Shown here in pieces: positions 1 through 5,168 of a stretch of DNA of 5,168 nt. The position numbers and the translations under genes were made by a program. This DNA comes from an uncultured Erysipelotrichaceae bacterium (GTDB lineage: Bacteria > Bacillota_I > Bacilli_A > Erysipelotrichales > Erysipelotrichaceae). The notes below the pieces were generated by a model, which ran no database searches, was not told where the DNA came from, and saw nothing but the letters and a program-made list of their open reading frames with translations. The first letter of the stretch is position 1. Each line of letters starts with the position of its first letter. Where the stretch lies: NCBI GenBank assembly GCA_934675465.1, contig CAKUQM010000072.1, positions 1-5,168 on the forward strand. The letters run 5' to 3'.

Positions 1-18
1 ATGTCACAATTGTGACAT
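1..18. repeat. Perfect 18-bp palindrome at the 3' end of the MFS gene
   Basis: ATGTCACAATTGTGACAT is its own reverse complement. As RNA it could form a 7-bp stem with an AATT loop. On the plus strand it is followed by TTTATTT, so it could be an intrinsic terminator for a rightward gene ending left of the window. On the minus strand it covers the last four codons and the stop of the MFS gene. The TCACA/TGTGA arms also resemble a CRP-type dyad, but they are separated by only 2 bp instead of 6. The window edge cuts the context, so its role is undecided. Confidence 0.45.
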
Positions 19-1221
19 TTTATTTAACCTTCTTATGCTAATAATTACGGTTACTATACACAAGATAATAAGCATTAAGCCAATAATCAAACCCAAATCA
101 TATGATTTACTAAAGTCATATAAATAACCATACACAGATGTAGAAATAGCATATGAGGCATTACCAAGTAAGGCATATATTGGGTAGGTTTTATTATAAT
201 TTGCAATTCCAAATACTTCTTTTGTCAATAAGGTTAAGCCAACAGCTGTTTCCGCAAAAACCGCTCCAAACAATAATGTTCCACTAACATTTAATAAAGA
301 ATTATTAATAAATAGTAATAAACAATTGCCTATTAATGTAACTATCAACATGGAGATATTTGAAAAAATAGCTCCTTTTTTATCAGCAATTTCACCAGTG
401 ATAAATTTAAATGTTACATTGCCAATCATTGATAAAGAAACAAATAATGAAACAATATTCAAAGAGTAATTTCTAGATAAAGCAATTGCGCTTAAATGTT
501 GCATATTGCCTGCCGCAAAGTGAATAAGTGTTGCAAATAGTCCAACATAAACAAACAACAAGGGATCAATTTTATTAGATATGGTTTTAGTTTCTTCCTT
601 AATAATTTCGCCGCCATATGGCTGTAAATCTATATCCTTAGGATTTAAAGGATACTTCATTATAATAAAAGGAATAAATGATAATAATATTGATATACCC
701 ATCACTTTATAGCCTATACGCCAACCATATGTTTCGATTACATTTAAAAATAAAGGAGAAAAAATAGCTCCCGAAATGCCTGAGAATCCAAAGATAATTG
801 AGGTTATTAAGCCATGGTTCTTATTGAACCAATTATTGATTATTATTGATATAACAACAAAAGCGAAGAAAGCATTGCCACAACCTCTTAATAAGCCCAA
901 AATGTAAAACATTATTATATTGGATTGATAACTCATGAGATAAGCACTTGTCGAACTTAATAATCCAGCACCTATAATTAATTTACGATAATTGTTTGAG
1001 TTTAACCATTTAGGCACAAACAAAGCAACAATCGCAAGGGCAAAAGTTGCGATAGTATTGTGAATAATATAGGTACCTCTTAAGATATTTAAGTCTGAGG
1101 CAACATAATTATAAAAAACACCAACTGAATTTGATGTGATGCCCACTCCAGCTGAAGATAAAAAACATAGAGTGATTATTATTTTTAAATACATACGATT
1201 CTTTTTCTTTAAAATATCCAT
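4..1221 (-). CDS. MFS transporter, 12 predicted membrane segments
   Basis: This is a 405-residue major facilitator superfamily permease of normal family length, in the cytoplasmic membrane. Twelve hydrophobic segments can be placed at about 12-35, 49-71, 80-97, 101-123, 138-160, 168-190, 219-241, 253-275, 284-304, 309-331, 345-366 and 373-396, with a polar central loop at 191-218. The loop between segments 8 and 9 carries GEIADKKG (276-283), the second copy of MFS motif A. Segments 4-5 (LLRGCGNAFF at 110-119, WFNKNHGLITS at 131-141) and the DIDLQPYGG before the central loop (196-204) resemble monocarboxylate or oxalate/formate-type MFS carriers. The substrate cannot be read from sequence. It is the last gene of the leftward run, 49 bp after the aldolase, but a terminator-like hairpin lies between them and its ATG has no Shine-Dalgarno of its own. 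Its codons are more AT-rich than those of the PTS genes (many ATA and TTT), which suggests lower expression or separate origin. It may move a related sugar acid or an end product. Confidence 0.88.
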   Translation of the reverse strand: MDILKKKNRMYLKIIITLCFLSSAGVGITSNSVGVFYNYVASDLNILRGTYIIHNTIATFALAIVALFVPKWLNSNNYRKLIIGAGLLSSTSAYLMSYQSNIIMFYILGLLRGCGNAFFAFVVISIIINNWFNKNHGLITSIIFGFSGISGAIFSPLFLNVIETYGWRIGYKVMGISILLSFIPFIIMKYPLNPKDIDLQPYGGEIIKEETKTISNKIDPLLFVYVGLFATLIHFAAGNMQHLSAIALSRNYSLNIVSLFVSLSMIGNVTFKFITGEIADKKGAIFSNISMLIVTLIGNCLLLFINNSLLNVSGTLLFGAVFAETAVGLTLLTKEVFGIANYNKTYPIYALLGNASYAISTSVYGYLYDFSKSYDLGLIIGLMLIILCIVTVIISIRRLNKMSQL

Positions 1222-1241
1222 AATAAATAAAAGAGGGACAT
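1209..1241 (-). CDS. Possible 10-codon leader ORF overlapping the MFS start
   Basis: On the minus strand GGAGG (1253-1249) sits 7 nt before an ATG at 1241, which opens a 10-codon frame (MSLFYLLWIF) ending in TAA at 1211-1209. It runs in a different frame across the MFS start at 1221. The MFS ATG has no ribosome site of its own, so termination here could feed reinitiation at the MFS start (translational coupling). The same bases form the terminator-like hairpin, which would hide this ribosome site. A chance ORF is quite possible. Confidence 0.22.
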   Translation of the reverse strand: MSLFYLLWIF

Positions 1242-1253
1242 TACTGCCCCTCC
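1229..1253 (-). terminator. Intrinsic terminator or attenuator between aldolase and MFS genes
   Basis: Read on the minus strand, a 9-bp stem (1253-1245 with 1240-1232, including two G-U pairs) closes on a GTAA loop (GNRA type) and runs into TTTTATTTATT. The core pairs GAGGGGCA with TGTCCCTC. It fits an intrinsic terminator ending the PTS-aldolase transcript. Its U-rich tail reaches the MFS start codon, leaving no room for a promoter between them. MFS expression would therefore need readthrough or a promoter inside the aldolase gene, so it may act as an attenuator. Confidence 0.62.
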
Positions 1254-1270
1254 ATTAATTGAGTTAGAAA

Positions 1271-2155
1271 TTATTCTTTACTACCATTATCAGCTACTTC
1301 AAATGTATAACGATTGTTAGAACCAATTACACGAATATAATCCTTAACAAATTGTTTTACAGCAGCTTCAGCTACAGCGCAGATTTCCATATAATTTAGA
1401 CCTGGATTCTCTTCCCAAGCAGCCTTCATAGCTACTTCAGCAGCATGGAAAGCATCTGTACAAACGTTGATCTTATTTATGCCATTAGCAACTGCCTTAC
1501 GAATGTTTTCCTCACCTGATCCAGAACCACCATGAAGAACTAGTGGCATCTTTAATGCTTCCTTAAGTTCTTTTAGACGGCCAAAGTCTAATACTGGAAC
1601 ATATCCAGCAGGATATTTACCATGTGCTGTACCAATAGCAACTGCTAAAGCATCAACACCTGTATCCTTAACAAATTGAACTGCTTGTTCAACGTTTGTA
1701 TACATATCAGCAGTCTTACCATCACCATCAGCAGCTTGGCCAACATGACCTAATTCTGCTTCAACAGAGATGCCCTTGCCATGAGCAAGATCAACTACTT
1801 GTCTTGTACGTCTTACGTTTTCTTCATAAGGTAATGAAGAAGCATCAATCATTACATTTGAGAAGCCTCTTTGAATTGCATCAACTTCAGCTTCAAAGCT
1901 TGGTCCATGATCTAGGTTTAAGCAAACAGGAACAGTAGCCTTTTCTGCCATAGCCTTAATCATAGGAACCATTTGATCTGGATGTGCTAACTTTTTCATT
2001 TGGCCACAACCGAATTGAACAATAATTGGAGAATGTTCTTCTTCAGCAGCTTCAATTACAGCTCTAGCCATTTCCATGTTGACACTGTTAACTGCCATTA
2101 CAGCATAACCATCTCTATTAGCAGCATCAAGAATATACTTCATATTTACATACAT
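1271..2155 (-). CDS. Class II fructose/tagatose-bisphosphate-type aldolase
   Basis: This is a 294-residue zinc-dependent class II aldolase of the FbaA/GatY/IolJ superfamily, a cytosolic TIM barrel that reversibly splits a phosphorylated ketose into DHAP and an aldehyde. Visible motifs in order are NLDHG (80-84, catalytic Asp82 and zinc ligand His83), VEAELGHVGQ (131-140), GTAHGKY (175-181, zinc ligand His178), LHGGSGS (207-213, zinc ligand His208 and phosphate-binding glycines) and INVCTD (229-234). All key residues are present and the length is normal. The first ATG is preferred: AGAAGGAAGG lies 11 nt upstream, and MYVNMK matches the usual family N-terminus. It follows EIIC by 40 bp in the same operon, which suggests that it cleaves the sugar phosphate made by this PTS. 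Sequence alone does not separate fructose-1,6-bisphosphate, tagatose-1,6-bisphosphate or 5-dehydro-2-deoxygluconate 6-phosphate (IolJ) as substrate. The IolB-family neighbour makes the IolJ-like option worth considering. Confidence 0.92.
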   Translation of the reverse strand: MYVNMKYILDAANRDGYAVMAVNSVNMEMARAVIEAAEEEHSPIIVQFGCGQMKKLAHPDQMVPMIKAMAEKATVPVCLNLDHGPSFEAEVDAIQRGFSNVMIDASSLPYEENVRRTRQVVDLAHGKGISVEAELGHVGQAADGDGKTADMYTNVEQAVQFVKDTGVDALAVAIGTAHGKYPAGYVPVLDFGRLKELKEALKMPLVLHGGSGSGEENIRKAVANGINKINVCTDAFHAAEVAMKAAWEENPGLNYMEICAVAEAAVKQFVKDYIRVIGSNNRYTFEVADNGSKE

Positions 2156-2195
2156 AGCTAATTAAACCTTCCTTCTATTTAGTTTATTTTTAGAA

Positions 2196-3302
2196 TTATA
2201 AATCGATATCTAATTCAGTGATTTCTTCTTCAGTCTCTTCTTCTTCAGGCATCTTCTTAACTACTGCGTATAGAACACCAGTAATTACAGAACCGATTAC
2301 AAGAGCAACAATCCACATACCAATGTTGTTTGATAATGGAGCAACTAGGATACCACCATGAGCAGCAGGAGTGTTAATACCCCAAGCCATAGCTAAACCA
2401 GAAGCAATTGCAGAACCAATCATTGAACATGGGATGAATCTTAGTGGATCATCAGCAGCGAAAGGTAATACACCTTCAGTAATGAAACATAGACCCATAG
2501 GGATAGCAGTATAAGCAGTATTCTTTTGAGCAGCAGTGAACTTCTTAGGAGCAAAGATAGCAGCAAGACCAACACCAACAGCAGGTGTCATACCACCGAT
2601 AATCTTAGCAGTTTCAGCACAACCACCGATACCATCTGGAATATCAGCATATAAAGCATTTGCAGCCATAGAAGCAGTCTTGTTGATAGGACCACCCATA
2701 TCGAAGCCCATACAAGCACCGATAACAGCACCACAAACGAATAGAGAACCTTCACCTAGACCAACAATCCAGTTTTGGATAGCTAACATTACAGTTGAAA
2801 TTGGTTTCATTAGGATACCAAAGAATAAGAATGTAGCAATTGCAGTAGCAAGAACTGGAATGATCAATACTGGCATTAATCCAGCAAGAGCTTTAGGCAT
2901 CTTCCAAGACTTCATCCATTGTACTAAGTAACCAACAACAAAGCCCATCAACATAGCACCAACGAAACCTGTCTTAGTAGGTCCGCCAGCAAAATAACCA
3001 ATTGCGAAACCAGGAACAATTCCGGGTCTATCAGCAATAGAGAATGCAATACCAGCACATAAGAATGCATAAGCCCAGTTGAAGCCCATACCATTCATTT
3101 CACCAAGCATATGCATATAGTCGCTTAACTTAGTGATTGAGTAACCAGAATAATTTAATCCAGCGATAATTGGATCAGATAGTGGAACACCTGACCAAGA
3201 GAATGCCTTTTGAATAGCACCCATGATACCAGCCATAACAACCATTGGAATCAAGAATGAAATACCAGTCATTATGTGCTTCTTAACATCAGTTAATTTC
3301 AT
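2196..3302 (-). CDS. PTS system fructose-family EIIC, membrane permease
   Basis: This 368-residue integral membrane subunit carries the substrate across the membrane while EIIB phosphorylates it. Recognisable fructose-family EIIC motifs are the N-terminal KKHIMTGISFLIPMVVMAG (7-25), IADRPGIVPGFAIGYFAGG (89-107), GFDMGGPINKTA (199-210), ITEGVLPFAADDPLR (274-288) and PAAHGGI (312-318). Several long hydrophobic stretches lie between them. The length is that of a stand-alone EIIC, without fused A or B domains. The start is supported by AAGGGGAG 10 nt upstream. The last 16 or so residues form an acidic tail (EEEETEEEITELDIDL) that ends almost like the tail of the EIIA protein of the same operon. 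The gene lies 24 bp after EIIB and 40 bp before the aldolase. The substrate is unknown: the family takes fructose, mannitol, mannosylglycerate and other keto or alditol sugars. Confidence 0.94.
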   Translation of the reverse strand: MKLTDVKKHIMTGISFLIPMVVMAGIMGAIQKAFSWSGVPLSDPIIAGLNYSGYSITKLSDYMHMLGEMNGMGFNWAYAFLCAGIAFSIADRPGIVPGFAIGYFAGGPTKTGFVGAMLMGFVVGYLVQWMKSWKMPKALAGLMPVLIIPVLATAIATFLFFGILMKPISTVMLAIQNWIVGLGEGSLFVCGAVIGACMGFDMGGPINKTASMAANALYADIPDGIGGCAETAKIIGGMTPAVGVGLAAIFAPKKFTAAQKNTAYTAIPMGLCFITEGVLPFAADDPLRFIPCSMIGSAIASGLAMAWGINTPAAHGGILVAPLSNNIGMWIVALVIGSVITGVLYAVVKKMPEEEETEEEITELDIDL

Positions 3303-3326
3303 AATAAATTTTCTCCCCTTATTTTT

Positions 3327-3638
3327 TTATTTACCTAATTTTTTCTCAATAGTAGCGATAAGTGATTTAGGACTCTTCATAGCAGTTGAAATAGGAATAT
3401 CAACAATACGCTTACCATTGAATCTGTCTTTGTCTCTAATTGCAATGTCATGGGCAAAGATAACTACATCAGCAGCTGCGATATCTTCTGGAGTTAATTG
3501 ATTTTGAACACCAATTGTACCTTGAGTTTCAATCTTAACTTCATGACCAGCTTCCTTTGCAGCATTTTCAATCTTTTCCGCAACAATGTAAGTGTGAGCA
3601 ATTCCAGCAGTACATGCTGTAACACCAACAATCTTCAT
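3327..3638 (-). CDS. PTS system fructose-family EIIB, phosphocysteine subunit
   Basis: This 103-residue cytosolic EIIB takes phosphate from EIIA on a cysteine and passes it to the incoming sugar at EIIC. The active-site loop is VTACTAGIAHTYIVAEKIE (6-24) with Cys9 as the phosphorylated residue. Many family members have CPTGxAHT, so Thr10-Ala11 replaces the usual Pro-Thr here. The rest (AADVVIFAHDIAIRDKDRF, 55-73, then a short helix) is typical, and the length is that of a single stand-alone domain. AAAGGAGA lies upstream at normal spacing and fixes the start. The gene sits between EIIA (51 bp gap) and EIIC (24 bp gap), and the three together make a complete permease. Phosphate should enter through the general proteins EI and HPr, which are not in this window. 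Confidence 0.94.
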   Translation of the reverse strand: MKIVGVTACTAGIAHTYIVAEKIENAAKEAGHEVKIETQGTIGVQNQLTPEDIAAADVVIFAHDIAIRDKDRFNGKRIVDIPISTAMKSPKSLIATIEKKLGK

Positions 3639-3689
3639 AAATAGATCTCCTTTCTTGTTTAATAGCTATATATAAACTCTAATAACTAA

Positions 3690-4223
3690 TTAGAAGTCTA
3701 TATCTAAATCAACGATTTCTTCATCACTCTTAACGTTTGAAGAATCTAGTTCGCTGTCATCGCAAAGAATTAAATTAACTACTTCTTCCTTTGTCTTAGC
3801 CTCAGCTAGCTTTGCGACTCTTGCTTCATTTCCAAGCTTTCCAGCCAATTCACTCAACAACAACATATGATTTGTAGCGAATTCTGTATCAGCAGATACA
3901 CAGAATAAGAAAATTAATCTTGTATCTTGGAAACCTGAATCAGTCATTGCAGTTTCCCATTTGATATCGTTTTTGGTCTTACCAATACAAATACCAATCT
4001 TCTTAACTGCTTCTGATTTTCCATGAGGGATAGAAATTGAAGAACCCATACCAGTAGGACCTTCAGCCTCACGAACATATATATCTTTTACAAATTGTTC
4101 AACATCATTGATATAACCATTATTAAGTAATAATGTAGCCATGTTGTGAAGCACTTCATCTTTTGTAGTACCCTCAACTTCTAGATCAATAATGTCTTCA
4201 TTTAATATCTCTCTTAAGTTCAT
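3690..4223 (-). CDS. PTS system fructose-family EIIA, phosphohistidine subunit
   Basis: This 177-residue cytosolic EIIA (PTS type 2, fructose/mannitol fold) is the first gene of the leftward operon. It accepts phosphate from HPr on His67 in the motif REAEGPTGMGSSISIPHGKS (51-70), which is textbook for the family. The domain fills about residues 1-152 (ending near EEVVNLIL). The remaining 25 or so residues form a polar acidic tail ending SDEEIVDLDIDF, beyond the usual domain end and matching the tail of EIIC. The start is supported by AGAGG about 7 nt upstream. Transcription is predicted from a strong promoter at 4304-4275 with a dyad operator in its spacer and a cre-like site in the leader, so induction by substrate and repression by a preferred carbon source are likely. 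A separate EIIA rather than a FruA-like fusion argues against a plain fructose system but does not exclude it. Confidence 0.94.
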   Translation of the reverse strand: MNLREILNEDIIDLEVEGTTKDEVLHNMATLLLNNGYINDVEQFVKDIYVREAEGPTGMGSSISIPHGKSEAVKKIGICIGKTKNDIKWETAMTDSGFQDTRLIFLFCVSADTEFATNHMLLLSELAGKLGNEARVAKLAEAKTKEEVVNLILCDDSELDSSNVKSDEEIVDLDIDF

Positions 4224-4248
4224 TTTTCAACCTCTTTTTCATGTCTGG

Positions 4249-4262
4249 TGTAATCCCTTACA
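4249..4262. promoter_or_regulatory. cre-like dyad in the PTS operon leader
   Basis: TGTAATCCCTTACA has perfect TGTAA/TTACA arms and matches the CcpA cre consensus TGWAANCGNTNNCA at all fixed positions except one in the central CG, on either strand. It lies about 5-20 nt downstream of the predicted PTS start site (near 4268), a usual place for catabolite repression by roadblock. The central CG is normally well conserved, so the assignment is tentative. It might instead bind a different regulator. Confidence 0.42.
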
Positions 4263-4274
4263 TCAACTAAGCAT

Positions 4275-4304
4275 ATTGTAATACAAAAAAATGTATATTG
4301 TCAA
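4275..4304 (-). promoter_or_regulatory. Sigma-A-type promoter of the PTS-aldolase operon
   Basis: On the minus strand a perfect -35 TTGACA (4304-4299) is followed after 18 bp by TACAAT (4280-4275), five of six to the -10 consensus. The start site would fall near 4268, giving a leader of about 45 nt before the EIIA ATG. The spacer is filled by one arm of the inverted repeat at 4281-4295, so a protein bound there would block RNA polymerase. Confidence 0.8.
4276..4286. promoter_or_regulatory. Small TTGTA-N-TACAA dyad over the PTS -10
   Basis: TTGTAATACAA is a perfect odd-centred palindrome. It overlaps the -10 of the PTS promoter and the left edge of the larger repeat arm. Short dyads of this kind are typical of GntR-family operators. 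It could be the true recognition core or simply part of the larger operator. The mirror position on the isomerase side keeps only the TTGTA half. Confidence 0.35.
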
Positions 4305-4328
4305 AATATTTCGTACATTTTTTTGTAT
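4281..4328. promoter_or_regulatory. Paired operator: perfect 15-bp inverted repeat between divergent promoters
   Basis: ATACAAAAAAATGTA (4281-4295) is repeated exactly in reverse complement as TACATTTTTTTGTAT (4314-4328). Each arm also contains a TACA-N6-TGTA dyad (4282-4295 and 4314-4327), and the two dyad centres are 32 bp apart, about three helical turns. The left arm fills the spacer of the PTS promoter and the right arm overlaps the isomerase -10. Two regulator dimers on the same face of the helix, repressing both directions and relieved by a pathway metabolite, would explain this. The regulator gene is not in the window. Confidence 0.72.
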
Positions 4329-4331
4329 AAT
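4326..4331 (+). promoter_or_regulatory. -10 element of the isomerase gene promoter
   Basis: A perfect TATAAT lies 23 bp before the ATG, giving a leader of about 17 nt. No good -35 is found at 16-18 bp (the 17-bp position reads AAAATA). TTGTCA at 4298-4303 is 22 bp away, too far for normal use, and overlaps the opposing PTS -35. The promoter may be weak or depend on an activator. The right operator arm overlaps its first bases. Confidence 0.55.
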
Positions 4332-4354
4332 AAATTCGAAAGAAGGAAATATTT

Positions 4355-5140
4355 ATGATGAACTATATTACTAGCAATGATGAAATCGTTGAATTAACTA
4401 ACAGAAGCGATCATTATCCTGATATGATGCTATATTCATATCTTGTACGCCCGAAGAAAGGAAGTGTCAAAGAATACTATAGCGAAGATAAGGAAACATT
4501 GATTCTTCTTCAAGAAGGAAGCTTAACATTAAGCTACGAGGGAAAAGAAGAAACAATCACAAGAGGAAACGTCTTCGATGATGCTCCAGTTGGACTATTA
4601 TTCCCTGCAAAAGTTAAAGTTGAAGTAAAAGTAAACGAAGACAGTGAATATCTATTAATCATGACTGAAAATGACAAGACATACAACACAACATTATTCA
4701 CAAAGGATAATGTCATCGTTGTTGACAGAGGAGCTGGCCAATGGAACGATTGTGCTACAAGAAACGTAAGAACCATGGTTGACTATAAGATTAATCCAAA
4801 TAGTAACTTAGCATTTGGTGAAACAGTAAACTATCCAGGCAAGTGGTCAACATTTATTCCACACTTGCATGATCAACCTGAACTATACTACTATCGTTTC
4901 AATAGACCTGAAGGCTTTGGAGCTAGTTTCTATGGACATAATGTATATGAAATCAAAGATCGTAGTTATATCTGTGTAACAGAAAAACTAGCACATCCTC
5001 AAGTAACTGCACCAGGCTATGCCATGAACTACTTCTGGGTAATTAGACATTTTGAAGACAATCCATGGACTGGGGCTGAAAACGTTAAGGAACATGAATG
5101 GCTACTAGATCCTAATTGCAAGATTTGGCCTAATAAATAA
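4355..5140 (+). CDS. iolB: IolB/KduI-family isomerase (5-deoxy-glucuronate isomerase-like)
   Basis: This 261-residue cytosolic double-cupin protein is close to the usual IolB length of about 270. IolB converts 5-deoxy-D-glucuronate to 5-dehydro-2-deoxy-D-gluconate in inositol catabolism; related KduI isomerises a deoxy-keto uronate. The family core is clear: TRNVRTMVDYKINPNSNLAF (135-154), GETVNYPGKWSTFIPH (155-170), HLHDQPELYYYRF (170-182), then HPQVTAPGYAMNYFWVIRH (214-232). His170, His172 and Glu176 are the likely metal ligands, completed by a later histidine (His214 or His232). Many IolB proteins have HHHPQPE, so Leu171-Asp173 is a mild variant. AAGGA lies 7 nt before the first of two ATGs (4355, 4358); either could be the start. 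It is transcribed divergently from the PTS-aldolase operon under the shared operator and closed by its own terminator. No other iol genes are in the window, so its true substrate may be a sugar linked to this PTS rather than an inositol product. Confidence 0.85.
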   Translation: MMNYITSNDEIVELTNRSDHYPDMMLYSYLVRPKKGSVKEYYSEDKETLILLQEGSLTLSYEGKEETITRGNVFDDAPVGLLFPAKVKVEVKVNEDSEYLLIMTENDKTYNTTLFTKDNVIVVDRGAGQWNDCATRNVRTMVDYKINPNSNLAFGETVNYPGKWSTFIPHLHDQPELYYYRFNRPEGFGASFYGHNVYEIKDRSYICVTEKLAHPQVTAPGYAMNYFWVIRHFEDNPWTGAENVKEHEWLLDPNCKIWPNK

Positions 5141-5143
5141 GAA

Positions 5144-5163
5144 AAAGGAGCGAAAGCTCCTTT
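5144..5163 (+). terminator. Intrinsic terminator of the isomerase gene
   Basis: AAAGGAGC, loop GAAA, GCTCCTTT: an 8-bp perfect stem with a GNRA tetraloop starting 3 nt after the TAA stop and followed by more T-rich sequence up to the window edge. The A-rich left flank means that it could also work in the opposite direction. Confidence 0.85.
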
Positions 5164-5168
5164 ATTTA

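Noticed and set aside
1696..1938. Plus-strand open frame inside the aldolase gene
   Set aside because: It is antisense to a well-supported enzyme, its protein is Gln/His/Leu-rich and low in complexity, and no ribosome site or family motif is seen.
2536..2931. Plus-strand open frame inside the EIIC gene
   Set aside because: It lies antisense to conserved EIIC motifs. The Ile/Pro/Ala-rich composition is what a reversed membrane-protein gene gives.
3223..3501. Plus-strand open frame across the EIIC start and EIIB
   Set aside because: It spans two real genes on the other strand and has no recognisable protein features of its own.
3639..3689. Possible processing hairpin between EIIA and EIIB
   Set aside because: Only short AT-rich self-complementary runs (ATAGCTAT, TATATA) are present, and no stable stem could be built.
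4198..4242. 14-codon ORF in the EIIA leader overlapping the EIIA start
   Set aside because: It has no Shine-Dalgarno at its ATG and lies in a different frame from EIIA. The real EIIA start has its own good ribosome site.
4298..4303. TTGTCA as the -35 of the isomerase promoter
   Set aside because: It is 22 bp from the TATAAT, too far for a normal sigma-A promoter, and it overlaps the opposing -35. It was kept only as a note on the promoter.
4534..4776. Minus-strand open frame inside the isomerase gene
   Set aside because: It is antisense to the IolB-like gene, Ser/Thr/Val-rich and without a ribosome site or motif.

Overview
The window is AT-rich, tightly packed and reads like the chromosome of a low-GC Firmicute. 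Shine-Dalgarno sequences are strong (AGGAGA, AAGGGGAG), one sigma-A-type promoter is clear, the PTS is of the fructose family, and there is a near-match to a CcpA cre box. A gut or rumen member of the Erysipelotrichales or a related group would fit, but nothing here fixes the taxon. There are six real genes, no RNA genes and no mobile element. Every gap is shorter than about 135 bp.

Layout: five genes run leftwards (minus strand) from a divergent control region at 4224-4354. In transcription order they are a separate EIIA (4223-3690), EIIB (3638-3327) and EIIC (3302-2196) of a fructose-family phosphotransferase system, then a class II ketose-bisphosphate-type aldolase (2155-1271), and then, behind a terminator-like hairpin, an MFS transporter (1221-4). 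One gene runs rightwards from the same control region: an IolB/KduI-family cupin isomerase (4355-5140), closed by a clear intrinsic terminator at the right edge.

Working together: the PTS would import and phosphorylate a sugar or sugar acid, and the aldolase would cleave the phosphorylated ketose to DHAP plus an aldehyde. The isomerase would interconvert aldose and ketose forms of the substrate or a relative. IolB and the IolJ branch of the aldolase family belong to inositol catabolism, yet none of the other iol enzymes (IolC, D, E, G, A) is present. A plausible reading is a short PTS-driven pathway for a deoxy-keto sugar acid in which PTS phosphorylation replaces the IolC kinase. This is inference.

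Control: the divergent region holds a near-consensus promoter for the PTS operon, with one arm of a perfect 15-bp inverted repeat filling its spacer. The other arm overlaps the -10 of the isomerase gene. Each arm contains TACA-N6-TGTA, and the arm centres are 32 bp apart, so one regulator bound at both could control both directions. A cre-like dyad lies just past the predicted PTS start site. No regulator gene is in the window.
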